From Streptomyces rugosispiralis (GTDB lineage Bacteria; Actinomycetota; Actinomycetes; Streptomycetales; Streptomycetaceae), in NCBI RefSeq assembly GCF_024505145.1, contig NZ_JANIAA010000005.1:62001-126000 (forward strand): DNA of 64,000 nucleotides, given 5' to 3'. Shown here in pieces: positions 9,694-18,278 of this stretch. Within the stretch, counting starts at the first letter, position 1. The number at the start of each line of letters is the position of its first letter. A program made the position numbers and the translations under genes. A model generated the notes under the pieces. The model worked only from the letters and a program-made list of their open reading frames with translations, ran no database searches and was not told where the DNA came from.

Positions 9694-11226
9694 TCAGCCG
9701 AGGTCGCCCTCCGCGGTGCGCTCGGCGAGCCGCACCAGGGTGCGGACCGCGGCGCCCGTGCCGCCCTTGGGGGTGTAGCCGAACGGACCGGACTCGTTGA
9801 AGGCCGGACCCGCGATGTCCAGGTGGCCCCAGGTGATCCCGTCCGCCACGAACTCCTTCAGGAAGATGCCGGCCACCAGACCGCCACCCATGCGCTCGCC
9901 CATGTTCGCCAGATCGGCGACCGGCGAGTCGATGCCCTTACGGAGGTGGTCGGGCAGCGGCATCGGCCAGGACTGCTCACCGACCTCCCCCGCGATCTCG
10001 TGGAGCGTGGTGCGGAACGCCTCGTCGTTCGTCATGATCCCGAACGTGCGGTTGCCCAGCGCGAGGACCATCGCACCGGTCAGGGTCGCCACGTCCACGA
10101 TCGCGTCCGGCTTCTCCTCACCGGCGCGGGTGATCGCGTCGGCGAGCACCAGCCGGCCCTCGGCGTCGGTGTTCAGCACCTCGACGGTCTTGCCGCCGTA
10201 CATCGACAGCACATCGCCGGGGCGGGTGGCCGAACCCGACGGCATGTTCTCGGCGAGCGCCAGCCAGCCCGTCAGATTGACCCGCAGGCCCAGCTTCGCG
10301 GCGGTGACGACCGCGGCGAACACGGCGGCGGCGCCGCTCATGTCGCACTTCATCGTCTCGTTGTGACCGGCCGGCTTGAGGGAGATGCCGCCCGAGTCAT
10401 AGGTGATGCCCTTGCCCACCAGGGCGAGCGTCTTCTCGGCCTTGGGGTGGGTGTACGCGATCCGCACCAGCCGCGGCGGGGCCTCCGAGCCCTGGCCGAC
10501 GCCGAGGATGCCGCCGTACCCGCCCTTCTTGAGCGCCTTCTCGTCCAACACCTCGGTCTTGAGGCCGTGCTCCTTCGCGGCCGCGACCGCCTCGGCCGCG
10601 AAGGCGGCCGGGTTGAGCAGGTTGGACGGGGTGTTGATCAGGTCGCGGGCGCGGTTGATCTCCGCGACGAGGGCGGTGGCGCGCTCGACGGCCGCCTTGT
10701 ACGCCTTGTCGCGCGGCTTGCCACCGACGAGGGCGACCTCGGCGAGCGGCCCGTTGTTCTTCTTGTCCTTGTCCTTGGCGTTGCCACCGTTGCCGTTGCT
10801 CTTGTCGTACGTGTACGCCCCGAGCAGCGCGCCCTCGGCCACGGCGGTGGCGCCGGCCGGGTCCTCGATCGGCAGCGCGAACGCGCCCTTCTTCGAACCG
10901 GACAGCGCGCGGGCGGCCGCGCCCGCGGCCCGGCGCAGCGTCTCGGCGTCATAGCCGTCGCCCTTGGCCGGGACCTCGCCCAGCCCGACCGCCAGCACGA
11001 CCGGGGCCTTGAGGCCGGACGCGGCGGGCAGTTTGGTCACCTCGCCCTCGGCGCCGGTCGCGCCGAGCGTCTCCAGAACGGCGGCCAGCTTTCCGCCGAA
11101 CGCCTTGTCCACGGCCTCGGCACCGGCAGCGACGACGGGGCTTTTGGCCCCCTTCGCCACACCGACGACGACGGCGTCCGCGCGCAGTGCTGCGGCGGAC
11201 GAGGTGCTGAGAGTCAGAGCAGTCAC
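9694..11226 (-). CDS. pepA: Leucyl aminopeptidase, M17 family
   Basis: The product is 510 residues, normal for the family. The C-terminal catalytic domain has the two-metal signature NTDAEGRLVLADAITRA, the GKGITYDSGGISLKP metal and lysine segment, and KCDMSGAAAVFA. The N-terminal macro-like domain is less conserved. The enzyme removes N-terminal residues from peptides in the cytosol. An unusual low-complexity stretch NGNGGNAKDKDKKNNG near residue 155 is a probable surface loop. The gene stands alone, with a 13-bp terminator hairpin behind it and 258 bp of non-coding DNA in front containing a copy of the 31-bp unit. Confidence 0.93.
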   Translation of the reverse strand: MTALTLSTSSAAALRADAVVVGVAKGAKSPVVAAGAEAVDKAFGGKLAAVLETLGATGAEGEVTKLPAASGLKAPVVLAVGLGEVPAKGDGYDAETLRRAAGAAARALSGSKKGAFALPIEDPAGATAVAEGALLGAYTYDKSNGNGGNAKDKDKKNNGPLAEVALVGGKPRDKAYKAAVERATALVAEINRARDLINTPSNLLNPAAFAAEAVAAAKEHGLKTEVLDEKALKKGGYGGILGVGQGSEAPPRLVRIAYTHPKAEKTLALVGKGITYDSGGISLKPAGHNETMKCDMSGAAAVFAAVVTAAKLGLRVNLTGWLALAENMPSGSATRPGDVLSMYGGKTVEVLNTDAEGRLVLADAITRAGEEKPDAIVDVATLTGAMVLALGNRTFGIMTNDEAFRTTLHEIAGEVGEQSWPMPLPDHLRKGIDSPVADLANMGERMGGGLVAGIFLKEFVADGITWGHLDIAGPAFNESGPFGYTPKGGTGAAVRTLVRLAERTAEGDLG

Positions 11227-11324
11227 AGTGGTCGGGTCCCTCTTCCGGTAGTTCGTCGGCCGTCATGGATTGGTAGGCCGCGCCCCTCCGCATCGTATGC
11301 CCAGGCCCGATTCAGGGCTTTGTT

Positions 11325-11354
11325 CTCCCCCGGCTACCGCTGGGAGGGGCCCCA
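11325..11354. repeat. 31-bp palindromic unit S, copy 2 (diverged)
   Basis: ctcccccggctaccgctggg followed by aggggcccc. One arm base differs from the other copies. It lies between the divergent pepA and cobS genes. Confidence 0.6.
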
Positions 11355-11484
11355 CCCGGGTGCCTACGCCTCCCCCCCCCCGGCCGGAAGAACCAAGCAG
11401 CGGGCGCGCCTTGGCACTCAGGGCTCAACGGGCGCGTGCCCTGGGGCTTACCCGCTACGGGTGGCCGGGATAGCCTTCCGCGCG

Positions 11485-12462
11485 ATGGACACCACGCCGG
11501 AGCCGCCGCAGTCGCAACCGCAGCCGTCCGCACGCCCGCCGGAGGCCGAGCCCGAGCCCGAACGGCCGGAGAGCGCCGAGCCCTCTGAGCCCTCCGGGCC
11601 CGCCGAGGGCGCGGAGCAGCAGCGGGCTGACCGGCCGGAGCATCCGCCGCGGCCCGGCTACGACCCGCCACCCGCGCATGCTCCGCGTGCCCCCTGGGGC
11701 GACGGGGTCCGCTTCGCGTTCGGCACGCTCACGGTGCTGCCCGTACGGGGCACGCGGTGGGACCGGGAGGCGGCGCACGCGGGGATGCTGTGCGCTCCGC
11801 TCGCCGGGCTGGCCGTGGGGCTGTGCGCGGCCGCGGTGGGTGGGGTGTTGCTGTTCCTGGGCGGTGGGGCGCTGCTCGCGGCCGTGGCCACCGCCGCGAT
11901 ACCCGCCGTACTGACCCGCGGCCTCCATCTCGACGGGCTCGCCGACACCGCGGACGGGCTCGGCAGCGGCAAGCCCGCCGAGGACGCGCTGCGCATCATG
12001 AAGCGGTCGGACATCGGGCCGTTCGGCGTGATCACGCTGCTGTTCGTCCTGCTCGGACAAGTCGCGGCCCTGGCCGAGCTCTACGGGCAGGGCTGGGCGC
12101 ACGGCGCGGTCGGCGCGGCCGTGGCCGGTGTCGCCGCGCGCTGCGCCCTGACGCTCGCGGCCCGCGTGGGGGTCCCGGCGGCGCGCCCGGAGGGGCTGGG
12201 CGCGGCGGTCGCGGGCAGTGTGCCGTGGCGTTCCGCCGGTGTCGTGGCGGCGGTGACGGTGGTCGGCTGCGCGGTGGTGGCCGTTCCGTTCGGCCCGTAC
12301 GACGTCGTCCGTAACGCCTTCGCCGCACTGGCCGCGCTGGCGGCCGCCGAACTCCTCCTGCACCACTGCCACCGCCGTCTCGGCGGGGTGACCGGCGACG
12401 TCTTCGGCGCGCTGGCGGAAACGGCCGCCACGACCGCCCTGGTGGTCCTGACCTTCGGCTAG
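11485..12462 (+). CDS. cobS: Adenosylcobinamide-GDP ribazoletransferase (cobalamin synthase)
   Basis: The product is 325 residues from the ATG at 11485. The membrane enzyme joins alpha-ribazole to adenosylcobinamide-GDP in the last steps of B12 assembly. Diagnostic segments are DGVRFAFGTLTVLPVRGT, then LHLDGLADTADGLGSGK and EDALRIMKRSDIGPFGV (the metal-binding DGLADT region), and several alanine-rich membrane helices. About 65 residues of Pro/Glu-rich sequence precede the conserved core, longer than in most homologues. No convincing ribosome site or alternative start lies closer, so the start is uncertain. The gene converges on cobT, and their stops lie 34 bp apart within a hairpin. Confidence 0.9.
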   Translation: MDTTPEPPQSQPQPSARPPEAEPEPERPESAEPSEPSGPAEGAEQQRADRPEHPPRPGYDPPPAHAPRAPWGDGVRFAFGTLTVLPVRGTRWDREAAHAGMLCAPLAGLAVGLCAAAVGGVLLFLGGGALLAAVATAAIPAVLTRGLHLDGLADTADGLGSGKPAEDALRIMKRSDIGPFGVITLLFVLLGQVAALAELYGQGWAHGAVGAAVAGVAARCALTLAARVGVPAARPEGLGAAVAGSVPWRSAGVVAAVTVVGCAVVAVPFGPYDVVRNAFAALAALAAAELLLHHCHRRLGGVTGDVFGALAETAATTALVVLTFG

Positions 12463-12500
12463 GGGCCTTCTTCCACGGAGATCCGTCAGAAGCCCCCTAG
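12459..12500. terminator. Hairpin shared by the convergent cobS and cobT stops
   Basis: ctaggggccttct at 12459-12471 pairs with agaagccccctag at 12488-12500 with one mismatch. Both stop codons lie inside the arms. Confidence 0.7.
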
Positions 12501-13546
12501 CCGTCCCGCTCCGGGAGTTCCGCGTGCAGGGCCGCGGCCGCCTGTACGAGCGGCAGGGCGAGGAGCGCGCCCGTGCCCTCGCCGACCGTGACGCCGTGGT
12601 CGAGCAGCGGGGTGAGGGCGATGCGGTCGAGGGCCTTCTCCTGGCCCGGTTCGCCGCTGGCCTGACCGGCCAGCCACCAGTCCGGGGCGCGGAACGCCAC
12701 CCGCTGGGCGACCAGCGCGCAGGCCGCCGAGACGACGCCGTCGAGGATCACCGGGGTACGGCGTACGGCGCTCTGGAGCAGGAAACCGGTGATCGCGGCG
12801 AGGTCGGCACCGCCCACGGTGGCCAGCAACTGGAGCTGATCGCCGAGCACGGGGCGGGCGCGGCGCAGACCGTCGCGGATGGCGGCGCACTTGCGCATCC
12901 AGGCGAGGTCGTCGATGGCGGCCCCGCCGCGGCCGGTGACCACGGACGCGTCCGTACCGCACAGCGCGGCGATCAGCGTGGCCGCGGCAGTCGTGCCGCC
13001 GACGCTGAGGTCACCGAGGACGAGGAGGTCCGTGCCGGAGTCCGCCTCCTCGTCGGCGATGGCCATCCCGGCGCGGAACGCCCGCTCGGCCTCGTCCAGA
13101 GTGAGCGCGTCCTCGACGTCGATCCGGCCCGACGCGCGGCGTACGCGGTGCCGGGTGACCTCTTCGGGGAGGTCCTCGGGGTCGCAGTCCAGGGCCATGT
13201 CGATGACGCGGACGGCCGCGCCGAGACGGTTGGCGAGGATGGTGGCCGGGCTCTCGCCGTCGAGCACGGCGCGGACCAGACGGTGGGTGCTCCTGGCCGG
13301 GCGGGCGGAGACGCCGAGGTCGGAGACGCCGTGGTCGCCCGCGAAGAGGACGACACGGGGCTGCTCGACGGGCTTGACCGGCACCCGCTGCTGAGCGGCG
13401 GCCAGCCACTCACCCAGTTCGTCCAGCCGCCCGAGTGCGCCCGGCGGCAACGCGAGCCGCTCGCGGCGCTCCTCGGCGTCACGCCGGATGCCCCCGTCGG
13501 GGCGCTCGATCAGGTCGACGAAGTCATCGAGATTGAGAGCACTCAC
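12497..13546 (-). CDS. cobT: Nicotinate-nucleotide-dimethylbenzimidazole phosphoribosyltransferase
   Basis: The product is 349 residues from the GTG at 13544-13546 (MSALNLDDFVDLIERPDGG). The enzyme makes alpha-ribazole phosphate from dimethylbenzimidazole and nicotinate mononucleotide. Family motifs are RLDELGEWLAAAQ, RVVLFAGDHGVSDLGVSA, LVLGDLSVGGTTAAA and the C-terminal LLDHGVTVGEGTGALLALP with the catalytic glutamate. An upstream extension into the 13.7-kb palindrome was rejected because it is low-complexity and has no homology. It lies downstream of cobU on the same strand, separated by a 620-bp gap filled by a large inverted repeat. Confidence 0.93.
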   Translation of the reverse strand: MSALNLDDFVDLIERPDGGIRRDAEERRERLALPPGALGRLDELGEWLAAAQQRVPVKPVEQPRVVLFAGDHGVSDLGVSARPARSTHRLVRAVLDGESPATILANRLGAAVRVIDMALDCDPEDLPEEVTRHRVRRASGRIDVEDALTLDEAERAFRAGMAIADEEADSGTDLLVLGDLSVGGTTAAATLIAALCGTDASVVTGRGGAAIDDLAWMRKCAAIRDGLRRARPVLGDQLQLLATVGGADLAAITGFLLQSAVRRTPVILDGVVSAACALVAQRVAFRAPDWWLAGQASGEPGQEKALDRIALTPLLDHGVTVGEGTGALLALPLVQAAAALHAELPERDG

Positions 13547-13687
13547 CTGGCGAACCCTACCGGGCGCCCCGGGAACCGGTACGGCGTCCGCCCGTTGAGC
13601 CCTGAGTGGCCCCCGCGCGGCCCTCGCGCGGCTCCCGCGCGGGAGCCGCGCGGGAGCCGCGACGGGCACGGACTGGCGCCCGTGGCG

Positions 13688-14118
13688 GACTACTCGGCTC
13701 GGTTGCCCGCGCCGCCGTCTCGCGCCTTCGGCGCAATTGAGCAACGGGGCAGGGGGTGGGGGCGCGGCGCCGCCGCCGGGCGCCGGGCCGGTGGGAGTGG
13801 GCGCCGGTGGCGGCCTCCGTGGCCCGGGGGCCGAGGTCCCTCCGGACTGCGGGCCGGTGGGCCCGGGGCGGTCCCTCCGGGTACCCCTCTCGAAAACACT
13901 TGATCTGGCGCAACTAATTTGTCAAACGTTTTCGGAGGGGGCACCCCGGCAGTCCGGCGACGGGACCAGGCCCCCGCAGGTTCGAGCCGCCACGCTCCCC
14001 GCGCCCCACCGGCCCGGCGCCCGGCGACGCGGCCCGCGCCCCCACCCCCTGCCCCGCTGCTCAATTGCGCCGAAGGCGCGAGACGAAAGCCGCGCCCAAC
14101 CGAACCGAGCAGCCCCGC
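13688..14118. repeat. Large imperfect inverted repeat (about 430 bp) between cobU and cobT
   Basis: The outer arms share gtctcgcgccttcggcgcaa and then ttgagcaacggggcaggggg (one base different in the other arm, on the opposite strand). The symmetry continues inward with mismatches to cgaaaacacttga (about 13892) facing tcaaacgttttcg (about 13921). Outward it fades past the ctactcggctcggttg / ctgctcggttcggttg segments. The interval 13547-14169 has no credible gene. It would fold into a very long cruciform or hairpin in the RNA downstream of cobU. Confidence 0.75.
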
Positions 14119-14169
14119 GTACCCAGGCCCAGCCTCAACCTCAACCTCAACCCCAACCCCAACCCAAGG

Positions 14170-15369
14170 TCAGCCGCGCAGCGGCAAGGGCTGACCCGCC
14201 ACCACCAGCAGCACCTGCTCGCACTCCCCGGCGAACGCCGCGTTCAGCCGGCCCAGTTCGTCGCGGAACCGGCGGCCGGAGGCGGTCGCGGGGACGACGC
14301 CCGCGCCAACCTCGTTGCTCACCGCGACGACCGTACGGGCCGTGGCGCGGACCGCCGCGACGAGGGCGGAGACGCGTTCGTGGAGGGCGCGTTCGCCGCC
14401 GTGTGCCCACTTCTCGTCGTCCCAGGCGCCCACGGAGTCCATCGCGTCGGTGAGCCACAGCGCCAGGCAGTCGATGAGCAGCGGTGGGCCGTCCTCGGCG
14501 AGCAGCGGGGACAGGTCGCAGGTCTCGGTGGTGCGCCAGGAGCCGGGGCGGCGGTCGCGGTGGGCGGCGACGCGGGCGGCCCACTCGGGGTCGCCCGCGC
14601 GGGTGCCGCCGGTCGCGACGTACAGCACGTCGGGGAACGCGGCCAGCCGCCGTTCCGCCTCGAGGGACTTGCCGGACCGGGCGCCGCCCAGCACCAGCGT
14701 GCGGCGCGGCAGGTCGGGCACCGCGTGGTACTCGCCGACGATCAGCGTCCGCCCGTCCGGCACCGCCCGCGCGCCCGCCGTGGCGAGGCGGCGGTGCAAC
14801 TCCCGGCCGGGCGGGACGGTGTGGTCGAGATGGACGGCCAGGACGTCGGTGGTGGCGCCCAAGGCGCCCGAGGCACGGAGGGCGGCCAGCGCGTCGGGGC
14901 GGTCCAGCACGTCGAGCAGCACCATGTCGTACGGCTCGGCCGGGTCCGGGAGCCCGGCGGCGGCCGCGCCCGGCGGGAGGTACAGCAGCCGGGTGCCGTC
15001 GGGCCCGGTGACCTCGTAGCCGGTGCCGGGGGAGTCCAGCGCGACCGCCCGCACCCGGTGGCCGCTGATCAGGGACAGTGTGCGGCCGTCCGGCACCCGC
15101 CCCGGGGCCGGCAGCCCGGCCGGGAACTCGACGGCCGGGCCCGTGTGCGGATGGGAGAGCAGCACCTGGCGGACGCCCACCAGTGAGTGCCCGGCCCGCG
15201 CGGCGGCGAAGGCGGCCCCCGGGGTGAGGTCGATCAGCAGCGCGCCGTCGATCAGCAGCGAGGTGGCGGCCCGCGCCTCCTCGCCGACGGCGGCGGCACA
15301 GGCGGCGCAGGGGCAGCCGTGGCGCGGCAGCCCGTCGGGGGCCCCGGTGCCCAGAAGAGTGAGTTCCAC
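14170..15369 (-). CDS. cobU: Fusion: degenerate MBL-fold domain with CobU (adenosylcobinamide kinase/guanylyltransferase)
   Basis: The product is 399 residues from the GTG at 15367-15369 (MELTLLGTGAPDGLPRHGCP). Residues 1-210 resemble a PhnP/RNase Z-like metallo-beta-lactamase fold (LLGTGAPDG, CPCAAC, LLIDLTPG). The metal motif HxHxDH reads HPHTGP (residues 73-78), so the second half is lost. Residues 220-399 are CobU, with P-loop GGARSGKS at 228-235, VLYVATGGT, the H..RRPGSWRTTE guanylylation segment and SNEVGAGVVP. CobU phosphorylates adenosylcobinamide and then transfers GMP to it. The role of the front domain is unknown. Together with cobS and cobT it completes the nucleotide-loop pathway. 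Confidence 0.9.
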   Translation of the reverse strand: MELTLLGTGAPDGLPRHGCPCAACAAAVGEEARAATSLLIDGALLIDLTPGAAFAAARAGHSLVGVRQVLLSHPHTGPAVEFPAGLPAPGRVPDGRTLSLISGHRVRAVALDSPGTGYEVTGPDGTRLLYLPPGAAAAGLPDPAEPYDMVLLDVLDRPDALAALRASGALGATTDVLAVHLDHTVPPGRELHRRLATAGARAVPDGRTLIVGEYHAVPDLPRRTLVLGGARSGKSLEAERRLAAFPDVLYVATGGTRAGDPEWAARVAAHRDRRPGSWRTTETCDLSPLLAEDGPPLLIDCLALWLTDAMDSVGAWDDEKWAHGGERALHERVSALVAAVRATARTVVAVSNEVGAGVVPATASGRRFRDELGRLNAAFAGECEQVLLVVAGQPLPLRG

Positions 15370-15510
15370 GCCCCGATCGTCTCGCGTCCGTTCCCACGGG
15401 TCGCGCGGGGCCACCCCGTACGGAGTGATCAGTCACCTAGGCTGCGGGGCAGACATCAGCTGTGGACCGGCGGGTATCAGCCGTGGGTCGGCGGGATGGA
15501 GGAGGCTGGA

Positions 15511-15714
15511 ATGGCGTGGACATGGCGATTCGAGAAGTCCGACGGGACGGAGACGAAGCCCGCGGTGCAGCCGGAGGAGTTCCCGACCCAGGGGGACGCG
15601 GAGTCGTGGATCGGTGAGGAGTGGCGGGAACTCCTCGAGGGAGGCGCGGAACAGGTGACCCTCTTCGAGGACGGGAAGAAGATCTACGGCCCGATGAGCC
15701 TGCACGGCGAATAG
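15511..15714 (+). CDS. Conserved small acidic protein, 67 residues
   Basis: The ATG at 15511 is preceded by GGAGGAGG. The product begins MAWTWRFEKSDGTE and contains WIGEEWRELLEGG and VTLFEDGKKIYGPMSL. It is acidic and tryptophan-rich, with no membrane segment and no cysteine. I recognise it only as a conserved streptomycete hypothetical protein; no function is claimed. The codon pattern fits a real gene, and a perfect 27-bp terminator follows 15 bp after the stop. Confidence 0.75.
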   Translation: MAWTWRFEKSDGTETKPAVQPEEFPTQGDAESWIGEEWRELLEGGAEQVTLFEDGKKIYGPMSLHGE

Positions 15715-15729
15715 GCCGGAACTCGGGGT

Positions 15730-15787
15730 GGCTGGGCGAGAACACGGGGTGGCGGTCCGCACCGCCACCCCGTGTTCTCGCCCAGCC
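15730..15787. terminator. Perfect 27-bp-stem bidirectional terminator
   Basis: 15730-15756 pairs without mismatch with 15761-15787 around a 4-base loop (ccgc). The arm begins ggctgggcgagaacacgggg. It lies between convergent genes. Confidence 0.9.
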
Positions 15788-15808
15788 TCACCCCGTCCCG
15801 GCCCCGGA

Positions 15809-16606
15809 TCAGCCGCGCACCCCGCACAGATGCAGCAGGGCCGCCACCGCCCGGTAGGGATCCGTGCGGCCGGCCCGCTCCTCGGCCGTCAGCAGCCGAT
15901 CCCACTCCGCGGAGCCCGGCGGCTCCGCGTCGTCCGGGGCGAGGTCGGTGAAGACCCGCACGCCGTACCAGGCGCGCAGGGGCGCGCCGATCGCGGTGAG
16001 GGTCTCGGCCAGCTCCTCGCGCCGGTCGGCGCGCACCGGCAGCCCGATCCGGTTGGTGTACGAGGGGGAGTCGAAGGCGGCCAGCGCGGTGGCGAAGTCC
16101 CCGGCCAGACCCGGCCGCATGGCCAGCGCGTCACCGTTGCGCACCAGCAGCGACAGCAGACCGCCGGGGGCCAGCACCCGGGCCAGCCCGGCGAGCAGCG
16201 GATCCGGTTCGGGCACGTACATCAGCACGCCGTGGCACAGCACCACATCGAAGGTGCCCGGCAGGAAGTGTGCCCCGGTCTCCCGGCCGTCGCCCTCGAT
16301 CAGCCGCACCCGTCTTCGGATGCCCTCGGGCTCGTCGGCGAGCGCGGCGCGGGCCGCCTCCAGCATGGTGGCGTCGGACTCCAGCCCGGTCACCTCGTGG
16401 CCCGCGCGGGCCAGCCGCAGCGCCTGGGTGCCCTGGCCGACGCCCACGTCGAGCACCCGCAGCCGCTGTCCCACCGGGAAGCGTGCGGTGATCTGCTCGT
16501 CGAGCTGGTGGGCGACCAGCGCCTGCCGGACGGCGTTCCGCAGGCCCCCTAGGTGGCCCAGCCAGCCGGCCGCCCCGCCGGTGAAGCCGGAGGGTTGGCC
16601 GCTCAG
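15809..16606 (-). CDS. SAM-dependent methyltransferase, CmoM/SmtA-like
   Basis: The product is 265 residues. Motif I is LRVLDVGVGQGTQALRLA, followed by VTGLESD, FDVVLCHGVLMYV and LAPGGLLSLLVRNGDALAM. The LSLL.RN...MRPGLAGDF part recalls the tRNA-modifying CmoM (SmtA) group, but the substrate is not proved. No ATG, GTG or TTG is in frame between the preceding gene and motif I except a GTG right at motif I. A CTG at 16604-16606 has GGAGAG five bases upstream and overlaps the stop of the DUF3043 gene as CTGA. I therefore propose a translationally coupled CTG start. N-terminal residues would read SGQPSGFTGGAAGWLGHLGG. Confidence 0.82.
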   Translation of the reverse strand: MSGQPSGFTGGAAGWLGHLGGLRNAVRQALVAHQLDEQITARFPVGQRLRVLDVGVGQGTQALRLARAGHEVTGLESDATMLEAARAALADEPEGIRRRVRLIEGDGRETGAHFLPGTFDVVLCHGVLMYVPEPDPLLAGLARVLAPGGLLSLLVRNGDALAMRPGLAGDFATALAAFDSPSYTNRIGLPVRADRREELAETLTAIGAPLRAWYGVRVFTDLAPDDAEPPGSAEWDRLLTAEERAGRTDPYRAVAALLHLCGVRG

Positions 16607-17208
16607 GGCCGCTCTCCGCGCTTGACCTGCGGCTTGGGCAGCCGCAGCCGGCGCATCTGGAGGGTGCGCATCAGGGCGTACGCCACCGCGCCGCGCAGAT
16701 TCTCGTCGGGGAAGCGCTTGCGCAGCCGCCGCTTGAGCTGGACGCCCAGGACGAGGGAGTTGACCACGATGAGGACGATGACCACCATCCACACCAGCAG
16801 CACATAGCTCTGCATGGCCCCGGCCCGGATCATGCTCAGGACCAGGATCACCACCGCGAGCGGCAGGAAGTACTCGGCGACGGAGAACCGCGAGTCCACG
16901 AAGTCGCGGGCGAAACGCCGCACCGGACCCTTGTCGCGGGCCGGCAGATACCGCTCGTCGCCCCCGGCCAGCGCCTCGCGCTGACGGGCCAGATCGGCGC
17001 GGCGGGCCTGCCGCGCACGCTTCGTGGCGTCCTTACGGTTGGCCGGCGTCTTCGCCAGGCTGCGGCGCTGCGTCTGGGCCTCGCTCCGCTTGGGAGTGGG
17101 GCGGCCCTTGGGCGCCTGCGGGTCACGGGGCTGCTGCGGCTGGTCCGCGGTCACCTTGGTGGTAGCGGCCTGCTCATCCTTGGAACGGCTTCGGAACACA
17201 AGGCCCAA
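16603..17208 (-). CDS. DUF3043-family membrane protein
   Basis: The product is 201 residues. A basic, Gln/Lys-rich N-terminal part (KVTADQPQQPRDPQAPKG) precedes two membrane helices around residues 115-165 (YFLPLAVVILVLSMI and YVLLVWMVVIVLIVVNSLVLG). A basic tail with FPDENLRGAVAYALMRTLQ follows. This matches the actinobacterial DUF3043 family, whose function is not known to me. It is transcribed divergently from pspA and its stop overlaps the start of the methyltransferase gene, so the two are coupled. Confidence 0.85.
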   Translation of the reverse strand: MGLVFRSRSKDEQAATTKVTADQPQQPRDPQAPKGRPTPKRSEAQTQRRSLAKTPANRKDATKRARQARRADLARQREALAGGDERYLPARDKGPVRRFARDFVDSRFSVAEYFLPLAVVILVLSMIRAGAMQSYVLLVWMVVIVLIVVNSLVLGVQLKRRLRKRFPDENLRGAVAYALMRTLQMRRLRLPKPQVKRGERP

Positions 17209-17449
17209 GGGTACGGGTTGCGGGGTGTGCGCCCCAGCGTCAGGGGGAACGATCAGGCAACGGAATCCCGCCTCTCATCGGGACACAGGGGGCGCACTCC
17301 TCCTTGCGCCGGAGGCTCCCACCGTCTGATCGTCCTGCAGGAGGAGCGCGAGCGGGCTCGAACAGTGCGGTAATGGAAGCAGGCCCCGTAGGCTGGGTCT
17401 GTTGGAGTGCCGGAGTCACACGTCCGTCAGAAGGGGGCGCGCGAGGCCC

Positions 17450-18238
17450 ATGAGCGGTGTCATGAAGCGTATGGGGATGATCTTCCGCGCGAAGGCCAAC
17501 AAGGCCCTGGACCGGGCCGAGGACCCGCGCGAAACCCTTGACTACTCGTACCAGAAGCAGCTCGAGCTGCTCCAGAAGGTGCGCCGCGGCGTCGCCGACG
17601 TGGCGACCTCGCGCAAGCGCCTGGAGCTGCAGCTCAACCAGTTGCAGGGCCAGTCCACCAAGCTGGAGGACCAGGGCCGCAAGGCGCTCGCGCTCGGCCG
17701 GGAGGACCTGGCCCGCGAGGCGCTGTCCCGCCGCGCCGCGCTGCAGCAGCAGGTCACCGACCTGGAGACCCAGCACCAGACGCTCCAGGGCGAGGAGGAG
17801 AAGCTGACCCTGGCCGCCCAGCGGCTGCAGGCCAAGGTCGACGCCTTCCGTACCCGCAAGGAGACCATCAAGGCCACCTACACCGCGGCCCAGGCGCAGA
17901 CCCGCATCGGCGAGGCGTTCTCCGGCATCTCCGAGGAGATGGGCGATGTCGGCATGGCGATCCAGCGCGCCGAGGACAAGACGGCGCAGCTCCAGGCGCG
18001 TGCGGGCGCGATCGACGAGCTGCTGGCCTCCGGTGCCCTGGACGACCAGTCCGGTATGGCCACCAAGGACGACATCGCGGCCGAGCTGGACCGGATCTCC
18101 GGCGGTACGGACGTGGAGCTGGAGCTTCAGCGGATGAAGGCCGAGCTGGCCGGCGGCAGCCCGCAGCAGGCGATCGAGGGCGGCAAGACGGACGAGTCCC
18201 AGCAGTCCCGGACCCAGCACAAGTTCGACAAGCAGTAG
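17450..18238 (+). CDS. pspA: Phage shock protein A homologue (PspA/IM30)
   Basis: The product is 262 residues from the ATG at 17450 (MSGVMKRMGMIFRAKANKAL). The whole protein is a long coiled coil (ETLDYSYQKQLELLQKV, KRLELQLNQLQGQSTKLEDQ) with the amphipathic N-terminal helix that binds stressed membranes. The length is normal for Streptomyces PspA with a Gln/Ser-rich tail. PspA oligomers shield damaged cytoplasmic membrane. It forms an operon with pspAA 40 bp downstream; no sigma-54 gene or pspF is nearby, as expected in actinomycetes. Confidence 0.93.
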   Translation: MSGVMKRMGMIFRAKANKALDRAEDPRETLDYSYQKQLELLQKVRRGVADVATSRKRLELQLNQLQGQSTKLEDQGRKALALGREDLAREALSRRAALQQQVTDLETQHQTLQGEEEKLTLAAQRLQAKVDAFRTRKETIKATYTAAQAQTRIGEAFSGISEEMGDVGMAIQRAEDKTAQLQARAGAIDELLASGALDDQSGMATKDDIAAELDRISGGTDVELELQRMKAELAGGSPQQAIEGGKTDESQQSRTQHKFDKQ

Positions 18239-18278
18239 CCCGCGCCCCCGCCTGGGCGAGGTCTCCAAGGAGGTCGTC

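Noticed and set aside
13547..13744. Longer N-terminus of CobT starting MLNCAEGARRR
   Set aside because: The extension comes from the palindromic repeat and has no family similarity. The GTG at 13544-13546 gives the normal length.
13547..14169. Cobalamin riboswitch upstream of cobT
   Set aside because: No B12-box or recognisable aptamer core was found; the interval is filled by the large inverted repeat.
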